Source: Paraburkholderia sp. PREW-6R (lineage in GTDB: Bacteria > Pseudomonadota > Gammaproteobacteria > Burkholderiales > Burkholderiaceae). From it: a stretch of DNA of 64,000 bases. The notes under the pieces are model-generated. The model did not search any database. It saw only the letters and a list, made by a program, of their open reading frames with translations, and was not told where the DNA came from. Location of the stretch: contig NZ_CP155076.1 in the NCBI RefSeq assembly GCF_039621805.1, positions 1 to 64,000 of the forward strand, written 5' to 3'. Below are positions 53,708-63,922 of the stretch, piece by piece. How positions within the stretch are numbered: the stretch's first letter is position 1; every line of letters begins with the position of its first letter. The translations under genes were made by a program, and so were the position numbers.

Positions 53708-56700
53708 ATGAACAAGAACCTGTACCAGCTTGTTTTCAGCAGGAAGCACGGGATGCTGGTGGCGGTGGGCGAGGATGTGACGGTCGACGGCAAGGCGGCC
53801 GGCGCACGCATGGGCGCGGGGCTGGGCGCGGTCAGAACCCGCCTGCTGGCGCTCACGCCATTTGCTCTCGCGGCCTGGCTGGTGGGCGGGGGGCAGGCTG
53901 CGCTGGCGCAGAGTCTGCCTACCGGGGCACAGGTGGTGACCGGTCAGGCCACGATCAGCTCGAGCAGCAGCCAGAACATGATCATCACCCAGGGCTCGCA
54001 GCGCGGGGTGATCAGCTGGAATTCGTTCAATATCGGTCAGGGCAGCACGGTCCAGTTCGTGCAGCCCAATGCCCAGTCGCAGACGCTTAACCGCGTGATT
54101 GGTGGCACCACCAGCACGATTCTCGGGCATTTGCTGGCCAATGGCCAGGTGCTGCTGCAGAACCCCAATGGCGTGATTTTCGGGCGCGGTGCGGTGGTGG
54201 ATGTGGGGTCGCTCCTTGCCACCACCAAGCAGGTGTCGGCCACCGACTTCATGGCGGGCAATGCGCTGAAGCTGACCGGTAGCGGCACCAGCGCCGCGGT
54301 GCGCAATGACGGCAGCATCACGGCGGGCCCCGGTGGCTATGTGGTGCTGATGGGCGACCAGGTGCATAACAGCGGCAGCATCCGCGCCGACAATGGCCAC
54401 GTGGTGCTCGCCGCAGGTGACACGGCGGTGGTGAGTCTGGCCAATGGCCAGGGCGTGCAGCTGAACCTGACGGGCGCCAGTGCGCAGGCGCTGGTGGACA
54501 GCAGCGGGCAGATCCAGGCCGCTAACGGCACGGTGCAGCTGAGCGCGCGCGGCGCCAATACGCTGCTGCAGACAGTGATCAACCTCTCGGGCGTGGTGGC
54601 CGCAGGCTCCGGCGCGGTGGTGCTCGATGGCGGCACGACCGGCGACGTGGTGATGACGGGCGCCATTGACGTGGCGGGCAGGGCTGCGGGCACGAAGGGT
54701 GGCACGGTGGTGCTCTCGGGCGACCGCGTGGGGCTCTTTGGCAATGCCTCGATTGACGCCTCGGGTGATGCCGCAGGTGGCCAGGTCATCATCGGGGGCG
54801 ACAACCTCCACAAGATCCCGGGTAGCGCTGCCGCGGGCATGGTCGGCGAGATTGGCCTCGCGAACTATACGCAGGTCGATGCGGGCGCAACGGTCAGCAT
54901 GGGTTCGGCGCATGGCGACGGCGGCTTTGTGGAAACCTCCGGCCATAACCTGAACGTCAACGGCAATGTCACCGGCGCTGCCCCGAATGGTAAATACGGT
55001 GAGTGGCTGATCGACCCGACCGATGTAACCGTGAGTTCCGCCGCCGATAGCGGATATAACGGCAATCTGACCGGCGGCTTCAGCACCGGCAATGCAAGCA
55101 GTGCGAACGTCAATATCGGGACGTTGCAGAATGCGCTTAATTCGTCCAATGTGACCATCACAACCTCGGGCGCAGGCGCTGGCGCCGGGGACGTGGCATT
55201 CAATGGGTGGCTGCTCGGCACCGGGTCAGCAACTATGCTGACCATCCACGCCGATAACAACTTTACCATCAATGCGAACGGTGCCATCGGCCTTTCGAAT
55301 GGCCTGAATGGCCTGAACATCACCGCAAACAACATTTCCATCCTCGGGTTTCTGGACGCGCGCCCGTCATCGTTGCCTACCACGCTCACCGCGAACAACA
55401 GCTTCTACGTGGGCCCATACGCGCCAAGCGGTGGTGTTAATGCCGGCGCGGGCTACCAGATCGGCGTTGTCAATCTCTTCAACTCTTCATTGTCGACAAT
55501 CAGTGCGCCCACCATCGTCATCAATGGAAGGGTGGGCGGATCGAATGCCACAGGAGGGTCTTACACGGTCGGGACGATCAATTCATCGAACGTGACCGTG
55601 AACAATGGTGGCACGCTCGGCGTCGGCAACCTGAATGTAACGGGCAACCTGCTCGTCGCGTCGGGAGGCACGCTGACCTCGGTCGCTAACGGTCAGGCTG
55701 GTGCGCTCAACATCTCGGGCGGTGCGAATATTACCCTCGCTGGCAACGTCTCCAGCGGTGCCCAGAACATGACCATTGCCGGCGCGGGTGTTGCGCTGGG
55801 CAACGTCACGGCGGGGAATCTGTCAACGACGGCGACCGGCGGCAGCATCACTGAACTTGCCGGCTCCGCGCTCAACGTAAGCGGTGCGAGCAACCTGAAT
55901 GCCACCCAGGGCAGCGTGATCCTGGCCAATGCGAACAACAGCTTCGGTGGTCTGGTCAACGCGCTGGCGAACAGCGCCAATGGCACGGTAAGCATTGCAG
56001 ATCACGGCAATCTTGCGCTAGGTAATATCAGCGCGTCAAACGTCACGCTGGTAAGCGGCGCCAATATCACCCAGGGCGCCGGTTCAGCAGTGACCGGAAC
56101 AGGCGCTGCCAATGGATCGGTGACGCTTGCAGCCAATGGCAGCATCACGCTCAATGGCAGTATCACGAGCACGGCCGGCGCGATGGATGTCAACCTGCTG
56201 GCCGATCAGGGCGCAGCAGGCAGGGGCTCCGTGACGCTGAACAACGCAACCGTCAATACCGGTGGCGGAAGCCTGAACATCTCGGCCAATACCACGAACA
56301 CGCTTAGCAGCGCCATCTTCCTTAACGGCAGCCAGACCAGCGTGACGGCCAATGGCGGCACGCTGACGGGGGTGGCCGGCGGCGATGGCACGCCAAACCA
56401 GTATGACGGCATCGAGATTGTCAATGCGACGATCTCGCAGTCTGGCCCGGGCACGCTGAACTTCAACGGTACCAGCAACACCGGTAACGGCTTTGCGCTG
56501 GGCACGGACTCCGGCTACGGAATCGTCAACGGCATGGGCTCGATCGTCCAGTCGGGCAACGGAACGATCAACATCAATGCGCGTAATGCGAGCACAAACA
56601 GCGCAGCGCTGATCGTGTCGGGCGGCTCGATCCAGCAGTCGGGGACGGGTGCCATCAACCTGAACGGCAACTCGGCAGCGGGTGGGGTCAATGCAGGCGT

Positions 56701-59700
56701 ATTTATCGGTTCGAACGTCGGCCCCTCGGTAGGAAACTCAACGATCGCGCAGACAGGCAACGGCACCATCACGATCAATGGTTCAGGCACCATGGGAGGC
56801 TCGCTTATTGATCCCTACGCCACTATCTCGCAAAGCGGCTCGGGTGCCATCATGATCAATGGTACCTCGACGACGGCGACAGGGCCTGGGGTCAGCCAGG
56901 TAGGCGGCCTGATCTCCCAGACGGGCAATGGCTCGATGAGCCTGAACGGTCAGTCGGCAGGTGGAGCCGCGGTGTCGCTTACCGGGGGCAATCTCTCGCA
57001 GGGCGGCTCTGGCGTTCTGAACATCACGGGTGTGGCGACATCGTCGGGCACCGGACTGTCCGTGGCCGGCGGCACCCTCGTGCAAAGCGGTAACGGCACA
57101 CTGAACATGAACGGCACCAGTGCGAGCGGTACACCGATCGTGCTGAATGGCAGTTCGACCGTCAACTTCAATGCCACCGGTTCCCTGGGCATCAGCAGTG
57201 GCGATGCGCTGACGCTGGGCAATATCAGGGCGGCAAACATTTCTGCTACCAGCGCGGGCAATCTGTCGCTTACCGGGCAGCTTAACTCGTCGAGCGACCT
57301 GCTGCTTGCTTCGACCGCAGGTGCGATCTCCGGTACGCCCGCCACCCTGACCGCGCCGGGCAACATCACGCTGTCGCAGGGCACTAACCAGACGCTTTCT
57401 GCGCCGAATATCAGTGCCGGCGGCAACGTCTCGCTCACCGGCGGCGGCAATGTCACGCTGGCCAATGTAACGGGTAGCAGCCTCGCTGTGACTTCGGTCA
57501 ATGGTAGTGTCGGGCAGCTGGCCACGTCGAAGATCAACGTGAGCGGCGTGAGCAACCTGACTGCCACCCAGGGCAGCGTGATCCTGGCCAATGCGAACAA
57601 CAGCTTCGGTGGTCTGGTCAACGCGCTGGCGAACAGCACCAGCGGTACGGTGAACATCACCGGCATGGGTAACCTGACGCTCGGTAACATCACGGGCGGC
57701 AACATTGCGCTGGATTCGGGCAACGGGCAGCTGCTGGGCGCACTGGGTAACCTGAGCGCGCCGAACGGGACAGTGAGCCTCACCCAGGGCGCGAATGCGA
57801 CGCTGGTGGCGCCGAACATCACGGCCAACAGCGTGACGCTCGCAAGCGGGGGCAACGTCTCGCTGAACAACCTCAGTGCGGCGAATCTGTCGGCCACCTC
57901 CACCTCGGGCAGCATCGTTGAAGCGGCGGGCGCGCTGGTGAACGTGACGGGCGCAAGCAGCCTGAACGCGGGTGCGGGCAACGTGATCGTGAACAGCGCG
58001 AACAACACGTTTGGCGGTGCGATCAGCGCGAGCGCGGCGCAGCCCTCGGGTGTGATCAACGTGACGGGTCTTGGCAACCTGACGCTGGGCAACGTGTCGG
58101 GCGGGGTGCTGGCGCTGGGCACGGGCAATGGCTCGATTGGCCAGACAGCGGGGTCGGTGGTGAACGTGAGCGGGGCGAGCAGTCTCACCGCCACCCAGGG
58201 CAGCGTGATCCTGGCCAATGCGAACAACAGCTTCGGTGGTCTGGTCAACGCGCTGGCGAACAGTACCAACGGTACGGTGAACATCACCGGTCTGGGTAAC
58301 CTGACACTGGGCAACATCAGCTCAGGGGCGCTGACGGCGAATTCGACCGCGGGCAGCATCGTGGAAGCGGCGGGCGCGCTGGTGAACGTGACGGGCGCAA
58401 GCAGCCTGAACGCGGGTGCGGGCAACGTGATCGTGAACAGCGCGAACAACACGTTTGGCGGTGCGATCAGTGCGACTGCGGCAAAGCCTTCGGGTGTGAT
58501 CAACGTGACGGGTCTGGGCAACCTGACGCTGGGCAACGTGTCGGGCGGGGTGCTCACGCTGGGCACGGGCAATGGCTCGATCGGCCAGACGGCGGGGTCG
58601 GTGGTGAACGTGAGCGGGGCGAGCAGTCTCACCGCAACCCAGGGCAGCGTGATCCTCGCCAATGCGAACAACAGCTTCGGCGGTCTGGTCAACGCGCTGG
58701 CGAACAGCACCAGCGGTACGGTGAACATCACCGCTCTGGGCAACCTGACGCTCGGTAACATCACGGGCGGAAACATTGCGCTGGACTCGGTCTCGGGCTA
58801 CCTGAACGGGCTGGCGTCGACCATCACCGCACCGGGCAGCGTGAACCTGACGCAGGGCGCGAATGCGACGCTGGTGGCGCCGAACATCACGGCCAACAGC
58901 GTGACGCTCGCAAGCGGGGGCAACGTCTCGCTGAGCAACATCAGCGCGGCGAATCTGTCGGCCACCTCCACCTCGGGCAGCATCGTGGAAGCAGCGGGCG
59001 CGCTGGTGAACGTGACGGGCGCGAGCAGCCTGAACGCGGGTGCGGGCAACGTGATCGTGAACAGCGCGAACAACACGTTTGGCGGTGCGATCAGCGCGAC
59101 CGCGGCGCAGCCCTCGGGTGTGATCAACGTGACGGGTCTGGGCAACCTGACGCTGGGCAACGTGTCGGGCGGGGCGCTGACGCTGGGCACGGGCAATGGC
59201 TCGATCGGCCAGACGGCGGGGTCGGTGGTGAACGTGAGCGGGGCAAGCAGTCTCACGGCCACCCAGGGCAGCGTGATCCTGGCCAATGCGAACAACAGCT
59301 TCGGCGGTCTGGTCAACGCGCTGGCGAACAGCACCAGCGGTACGGTGAACATCACCGGCATGGGTAACCTGACGCTCGGTAACATCACGGGCGGCAACAT
59401 TGCGCTGGATTCGGGCAACGGGCAGCTGCTGGGCGCACTGGGTAACCTGAGCGCGCCGAACGGAACAGTGAGCCTCACCCAGGGGGCAAATGCGACGCTT
59501 TCGGCACCGAACGTCACGGCCGCAAATGTGACGCTGGTGAGCGGCGGCAACGTGTCGCTGGCCACGGTCACCGCCACGAACAGCATCGTGGCTGACGCGA
59601 TCAACGGGCAGATCCTGGGTGCGAATGCCTCGATTGCGGCAAATTCGGTGAACCTGACGCAGGGCGCGAATGCGACGCTGGTGGCGCCGAACATCACGGC

Positions 59701-62700
59701 CAACAGCGTGACGCTCGCAAGCGGGGGCAACGTCTCGCTGAGCAACATCAGCGCGGCGAATCTGTCGGCCACCTCCACGTCGGGCAGCATCGTGGAAGCG
59801 GCGGGCGCGCTGGTGAACGTGACGGGCGCGAGCAGCCTGAACGCGGGCGCGGGCAACGTGATCGTGAACAGCGCGAACAACACGTTTGGCGGTGCGATCA
59901 GTGCGACCGCGGCGCAGCCCTCGGGTGTGATCAACGTGACGGGTCTGGGCAACCTGACGCTGGGCAACGTGTCGGGCGGGGCGCTGACGCTGGGCACGGG
60001 CAATGGCTCGATCGGCCAGACGGCGGGGTCGGTGGTGAACGTGAGCGGGGCAAGCAGTCTCACCGCCACCCAGGGCAGCGTGATCCTGGCCAATGCGAAC
60101 AACAGCTTCGGCGGTCTGGTCAACGCGCTGGCGAACAGCACCAGCGGTACGGTGAACATCACCGGCATGGGTAACCTGACGCTCGGTAACATCACGGGCG
60201 GAAACATTGCGCTGGATTCGGTCTCGGGCTACCTGAACGGGCTGGCGTCGACCATCACCGCACCGGGCAGCGTGAACCTGACGCAAGGCGCAAACGCGAC
60301 CTTCGTTGCACCGAATATCAGCGCCGGCGGTAATGTGGCGCTGGCAAGCGGGGGCAACCTGACGCTGGCCAACGTGAGCGGCAGCAGCCTGAACGCGAGC
60401 GCCACGAGCGGCAGCATCGGGCAGCTGGGTAACGCAACGGTCAATGTAAGCGGCCCGAGCAACCTGAACGCCACGCAGGGCAACGTGATCCTCGCCAATG
60501 CGAACAACAGCTTCGGCGGTGTGGTCAACGCAGTGGCGAACAACCCGAACGGTACGGTGAACATCACAGGCCTGAACAACCTGTCCTTGGGCAACGTGAG
60601 TGGCGGCAATATCACCGCGCAAAGTGCGAACCTCACGGCGCTCGGCAATGTCACGGGTGTGAACACGACGCTGATTGGTACGGCCAGCGTGACGACCGCG
60701 CCCACAAGCAACGTGACGGGCACACAGAATCTCACCATCATCGGACCGAACCTGAACATCGGTGGGAACGTCGGCAGCAACACGACGACGGGCAACACGA
60801 CGCTGCTGGGCACGAACATCACGATCCCGGGCAATGTCACGGGTGGCAACACCACGGTGGTATCCAATGGCACGCTGAACACGCTCGCCGGCAGCACGCT
60901 CTCGGGTAACCAGAGCCTGAACATCACGGTGCCGAACGCGACGATCGCGGGTAACGCCAGCAGCAACGGCAACACCACGATCTCGGGCAACACGACGACG
61001 GTGGCCGCAGGTGGCAACGTGACGGGCAACAACGTGACGGTGACCGACACGGGCAACTTCACGTCGGCGGCCAACAGCACGGTGCTGGGCAACACGAGCA
61101 CGAACATCACGGCCGCGAACCTGAACATCGCCGGCAACGTGGGCAGCAACACAAGCACGGGTAACACGACGCTGAACACCACGGGCAACACCACCATCGG
61201 TTCGGGTGGCAATGTCAGCGGCAATAACGTGACGTCGAACAGCGGCGGTGATTTCAACTCGGACGCCAACAGCACGGTGGCAGGCAACACGAGCACGAAC
61301 ATTACGGCCGCGAACCTGAACATCTCGGGCAACGTGGGCAGCAACACGAGCACGGGTAACACGACGCTGAACACCACGGGTAACACCACCATCGGTTCGG
61401 GTGGCAATGTCAGCGGCAATAACGTGACGTCGAACAGTGGCGGTGATTTCAGCTCGGACGCCAACAGCACGGTGGCAGGCAACACGAGCACGAACATTAC
61501 GGCCGCGAACCTGAACATCGCCGGCAACGTGGGCAGCAACACGACGACTGGCAACACGACGCTTGCGGGCAGCAACGTGACGGTGTCGGGCGATGTGACC
61601 GGTGGCAACACGACGCTGGTGGCCGGTACGTCGCTGGACACGACGCCGGGCAGCACGCTCTCGGGTAACCAGAGCCTGAACATCACGGTGCCGAACGCGA
61701 CGATCGCGGGTAACGCCAGCAGCAACGGCAACACCACGATCTCGGGCAACACGACGACGGTGGCCGCAGGTGGCAACGTGACGGGCAACAACGTGACGGT
61801 GACCGACACGGGCAACTTCACGTCGGCGGCCAACAGCACGGTGCTGGGCAACACGAGCACGAACATCACGGCGGCGAACCTGAACATCGCCGGCAACGTG
61901 GGCAGCAACACCAGCACGGGTAACACGACGCTGAACACCACGGGCAACACCACCATCGGTTCGGGTGGCAATGTCAGCGGCAATAACGTGACGTCAAACA
62001 GCGGCGGTGATTTCAACTCGGACGCCAACAGCACGGTGGCGGGCAACACGAGCACGAACATTACGGCCGCGAACCTGAACATCTCGGGCAACGTGGGCAG
62101 CAACACGAGCACGGGTAACACGACGCTGAACACCACGGGCAACACCACCATCGGTTCGGGTGGCGATGTCAGCGGCAATAACGTGACGTCGAACAGCGGC
62201 GGTGATTTCAACTCGGACGCCAACAGCACGGTGGCAGGCAACACGAGCACGAACATCACGGCCGCGAACCTGAACATCTCGGGCAACGTGGGCAGCAACA
62301 CGAGCACGGGTAACACGACGCTGAACACCACGGGCAACACCACCATCGGTTCGGGTGGCAATGTCAGCGGCAATAACGTGACGTCGAACAGCGGCGGTGA
62401 TTTCAACTCGGACGCCAACAGCACGGTGGCAGGCAACACGAGCACGAACATTACGGCGGCGAACCTGAACATCTCGGGCAACGTGGGCAGCAACACGAGC
62501 ACGGGTAACACGACACTGAACACCACGGGCAACACCACCATCGGTTCGGGTGGCGATGTCAGCGGCAATAACGTGACGTCGAACAGCGATGGCAACTTCA
62601 CGTCGTCATCGAACAGCACGGTGGCAGGCAACACGAGCACGAACATTACAGCCGCGAACCTGAACATCTCGGGTAACGTGAGCAGCAATGGCACGACGAC

Positions 62701-63370
62701 GCTCACGGGCGGTACCGTGAACACGGACGCCGGCAGCATGCTTGCGGGTCATCCGCTGATCATCAACTCCTCGGGCGGATGCCTGGAGGGTACGGTGATC
62801 GGCCTGACAGGCAGCGCGTCAACGTGTGGTGCAAGCTCGGGTGCGAGCTCTGGCGGCAGCACGGGCGGCGCTTCAGCCACGGGCACGGGCGCGACCATCG
62901 ACGGTGGCGGTAGCGGAGGCACCGCCGGTGGCATCGGGCTGGCTGCGCTGGGTGTCGCGGGCATGGGCTTCCTCGCGTTCCACAATGGTGGTGAGCTGTG
63001 GGATGGTGCAATGCAGGTGGACGGCACACCGCCGGTAGGCGCTGACACGGAGCTGACGTTTGAGGCCCAGTTTGACCGGGCGGGCGACACGGTGCGGCTG
63101 CTGGGCGACGGTCAGTACGGACACGGCTTCGGGCAGCCGATGAAGCTGGTGGACAGCAGCAATGGCGCGAAGCGCTATCGCTACGAGTCGGCCGACGGCA
63201 GCCGCAAGGCGGAGTTCGTGTTCAACCCGCAGACGCACAGTGTGTTCTACACCGAGCAGGTGGGCCAGGCGGGTGCACCGGCGCAGTCGGTGCAGCAGTA
63301 CCGGCTGAGCGCGCACGGCTGGGCCCGGGTGCACGGCACGCAAAGCGCACAGGCCGCGCCTGCAAAGTAA
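53708..63370 (+). CDS. Giant two-partner-secretion adhesin TpsA (filamentous-haemagglutinin-like)
   Basis: 3220 residues. ESPR extended signal peptide (MNKNLYQLVFSRKHGMLVAVGE), hydrophobic core, cleavage near residue 67-68 (AALAQ). The TPS haemagglutination-activity domain follows, about 70-330, with NPNGVIFG at 152-159. A beta-helical body contains long near-identical repeats: a block of about 560 bp recurs 807 bp apart, and 195-bp units dominate the last third. The body is rich in N-X-S/T sequons (about ten per 65-residue unit). Near the end are the only obvious cysteines, 3025 and 3040, then a Gly/Ser-rich hydrophobic segment and a C-terminal domain of about 125 residues. Secreted through a TpsB pore (30.3 or 33.3 kb) to the cell surface; the Cys pair recalls the HMW1 anchor. 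It probably promotes adhesion and biofilm. GAG and AAAGG lie before ATG 53708. Confidence 0.93.
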   Translation: MNKNLYQLVFSRKHGMLVAVGEDVTVDGKAAGARMGAGLGAVRTRLLALTPFALAAWLVGGGQAALAQSLPTGAQVVTGQATISSSSSQNMIITQGSQRGVISWNSFNIGQGSTVQFVQPNAQSQTLNRVIGGTTSTILGHLLANGQVLLQNPNGVIFGRGAVVDVGSLLATTKQVSATDFMAGNALKLTGSGTSAAVRNDGSITAGPGGYVVLMGDQVHNSGSIRADNGHVVLAAGDTAVVSLANGQGVQLNLTGASAQALVDSSGQIQAANGTVQLSARGANTLLQTVINLSGVVAAGSGAVVLDGGTTGDVVMTGAIDVAGRAAGTKGGTVVLSGDRVGLFGNASIDASGDAAGGQVIIGGDNLHKIPGSAAAGMVGEIGLANYTQVDAGATVSMGSAHGDGGFVETSGHNLNVNGNVTGAAPNGKYGEWLIDPTDVTVSSAADSGYNGNLTGGFSTGNASSANVNIGTLQNALNSSNVTITTSGAGAGAGDVAFNGWLLGTGSATMLTIHADNNFTINANGAIGLSNGLNGLNITANNISILGFLDARPSSLPTTLTANNSFYVGPYAPSGGVNAGAGYQIGVVNLFNSSLSTISAPTIVINGRVGGSNATGGSYTVGTINSSNVTVNNGGTLGVGNLNVTGNLLVASGGTLTSVANGQAGALNISGGANITLAGNVSSGAQNMTIAGAGVALGNVTAGNLSTTATGGSITELAGSALNVSGASNLNATQGSVILANANNSFGGLVNALANSANGTVSIADHGNLALGNISASNVTLVSGANITQGAGSAVTGTGAANGSVTLAANGSITLNGSITSTAGAMDVNLLADQGAAGRGSVTLNNATVNTGGGSLNISANTTNTLSSAIFLNGSQTSVTANGGTLTGVAGGDGTPNQYDGIEIVNATISQSGPGTLNFNGTSNTGNGFALGTDSGYGIVNGMGSIVQSGNGTININARNASTNSAALIVSGGSIQQSGTGAINLNGNSAAGGVNAGVFIGSNVGPSVGNSTIAQTGNGTITINGSGTMGGSLIDPYATISQSGSGAIMINGTSTTATGPGVSQVGGLISQTGNGSMSLNGQSAGGAAVSLTGGNLSQGGSGVLNITGVATSSGTGLSVAGGTLVQSGNGTLNMNGTSASGTPIVLNGSSTVNFNATGSLGISSGDALTLGNIRAANISATSAGNLSLTGQLNSSSDLLLASTAGAISGTPATLTAPGNITLSQGTNQTLSAPNISAGGNVSLTGGGNVTLANVTGSSLAVTSVNGSVGQLATSKINVSGVSNLTATQGSVILANANNSFGGLVNALANSTSGTVNITGMGNLTLGNITGGNIALDSGNGQLLGALGNLSAPNGTVSLTQGANATLVAPNITANSVTLASGGNVSLNNLSAANLSATSTSGSIVEAAGALVNVTGASSLNAGAGNVIVNSANNTFGGAISASAAQPSGVINVTGLGNLTLGNVSGGVLALGTGNGSIGQTAGSVVNVSGASSLTATQGSVILANANNSFGGLVNALANSTNGTVNITGLGNLTLGNISSGALTANSTAGSIVEAAGALVNVTGASSLNAGAGNVIVNSANNTFGGAISATAAKPSGVINVTGLGNLTLGNVSGGVLTLGTGNGSIGQTAGSVVNVSGASSLTATQGSVILANANNSFGGLVNALANSTSGTVNITALGNLTLGNITGGNIALDSVSGYLNGLASTITAPGSVNLTQGANATLVAPNITANSVTLASGGNVSLSNISAANLSATSTSGSIVEAAGALVNVTGASSLNAGAGNVIVNSANNTFGGAISATAAQPSGVINVTGLGNLTLGNVSGGALTLGTGNGSIGQTAGSVVNVSGASSLTATQGSVILANANNSFGGLVNALANSTSGTVNITGMGNLTLGNITGGNIALDSGNGQLLGALGNLSAPNGTVSLTQGANATLSAPNVTAANVTLVSGGNVSLATVTATNSIVADAINGQILGANASIAANSVNLTQGANATLVAPNITANSVTLASGGNVSLSNISAANLSATSTSGSIVEAAGALVNVTGASSLNAGAGNVIVNSANNTFGGAISATAAQPSGVINVTGLGNLTLGNVSGGALTLGTGNGSIGQTAGSVVNVSGASSLTATQGSVILANANNSFGGLVNALANSTSGTVNITGMGNLTLGNITGGNIALDSVSGYLNGLASTITAPGSVNLTQGANATFVAPNISAGGNVALASGGNLTLANVSGSSLNASATSGSIGQLGNATVNVSGPSNLNATQGNVILANANNSFGGVVNAVANNPNGTVNITGLNNLSLGNVSGGNITAQSANLTALGNVTGVNTTLIGTASVTTAPTSNVTGTQNLTIIGPNLNIGGNVGSNTTTGNTTLLGTNITIPGNVTGGNTTVVSNGTLNTLAGSTLSGNQSLNITVPNATIAGNASSNGNTTISGNTTTVAAGGNVTGNNVTVTDTGNFTSAANSTVLGNTSTNITAANLNIAGNVGSNTSTGNTTLNTTGNTTIGSGGNVSGNNVTSNSGGDFNSDANSTVAGNTSTNITAANLNISGNVGSNTSTGNTTLNTTGNTTIGSGGNVSGNNVTSNSGGDFSSDANSTVAGNTSTNITAANLNIAGNVGSNTTTGNTTLAGSNVTVSGDVTGGNTTLVAGTSLDTTPGSTLSGNQSLNITVPNATIAGNASSNGNTTISGNTTTVAAGGNVTGNNVTVTDTGNFTSAANSTVLGNTSTNITAANLNIAGNVGSNTSTGNTTLNTTGNTTIGSGGNVSGNNVTSNSGGDFNSDANSTVAGNTSTNITAANLNISGNVGSNTSTGNTTLNTTGNTTIGSGGDVSGNNVTSNSGGDFNSDANSTVAGNTSTNITAANLNISGNVGSNTSTGNTTLNTTGNTTIGSGGNVSGNNVTSNSGGDFNSDANSTVAGNTSTNITAANLNISGNVGSNTSTGNTTLNTTGNTTIGSGGDVSGNNVTSNSDGNFTSSSNSTVAGNTSTNITAANLNISGNVSSNGTTTLTGGTVNTDAGSMLAGHPLIINSSGGCLEGTVIGLTGSASTCGASSGASSGGSTGGASATGTGATIDGGGSGGTAGGIGLAALGVAGMGFLAFHNGGELWDGAMQVDGTPPVGADTELTFEAQFDRAGDTVRLLGDGQYGHGFGQPMKLVDSSNGAKRYRYESADGSRKAEFVFNPQTHSVFYTEQVGQAGAPAQSVQQYRLSAHGWARVHGTQSAQAAPAK
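57780..60220 (+). repeat. Long direct repeats inside tpsA (807-bp period)
   Basis: A segment of about 560 bp beginning with the codons for LTQGANATLVAPNITANSV recurs with an exact 807-bp offset (for example 58861 and 59668; 59396 and 60203), almost unchanged. Related copies begin at about 57790 and, in part, at about 58340. The encoded units include AGALVNVTGASSLNAGAGNV and TATQGSVILANANNSFGGLV. Confidence 0.85.
60892..62700 (+). repeat. 195-bp tandem units and a 759-bp duplication inside tpsA
   Basis: The phrase encoding GSGGNVSGNNVTSNSGG starts at 61201, 61396, 61960, 62155, 62350 and 62545 (variants in some units). Steps within each run are exactly 195 bp (65 residues). A larger block starting at the codons for GSTLSGNQSLNITVPNATIAG recurs 759 bp apart (60901 and 61660). 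DNA identity is very high. Confidence 0.88.
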
Positions 63371-63922
63371 GCGCCTGATGTAACACCTGGCGGAAACACC
63401 GGGGAGGGATCGCTCTCTTCCCGGTGTTCACCGCTTCATCAGCTGGCATTGCAATAGAGCCGGAATCAGGCAGCGACTCATCGGCCGGCATCGCAAAGCC
63501 GGACACCTCCCGGACCTGCAATCCAGATCTCTCCTGTCCCGTCCCATTCTGCGTGGCGCCTTGCTGTAAGGCGGCGGGCGACCCTCACTCCCGATCCATG
63601 CTGCCGCTGCCGACACGGCTATAACCGTAGTATTCATCCCTCATCGCGTATATCGTGGCACGCCCTGAACCGCTGAGGTTCACTTCTGCTTTCGCAGCCC
63701 CGCCTGGCGTGCCGCACCCGACCGATCACATCTGCTCATTTCCGATCATCTGCAGGTATGGGAAATTGAAATCCTGAATCTGTCAGGTTCAGGTATTACA
63801 GCATGTCTTGCGGTTACCCCCGTGCAGCCTCGCTGGTCCCCGCCTCACGGTCGAGCCGGCGTGCACATACCCGGATATCTCTGGAGTGACCTGACAGCAA
63901 AACCGATTCATGAGAGAGCGAT
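63371..63922. other. Intergenic region with a hairpin after tpsA
   Basis: A hairpin with AACACCGGG at about 63395-63403 and CCCGGTGTT at 63420-63428 could end tpsA transcription, although no T-run follows. The remaining 500 bp hold no supported gene. Confidence 0.5.

Noticed and set aside
57540..62700. CRISPR-like regular repeats
   Set aside because: The repeats lie inside one long coding frame, have unit lengths of 195 to 807 bp and are in-frame protein repeats, not spacer arrays.
55999..62739. Very long open frames on the minus strand opposite tpsA (up to about 836 codons)
   Set aside because: They mirror the repetitive, GC-biased codons of tpsA, show low-complexity Leu/Pro/Val-rich sequence and have no start signals. 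They are antisense shadows.
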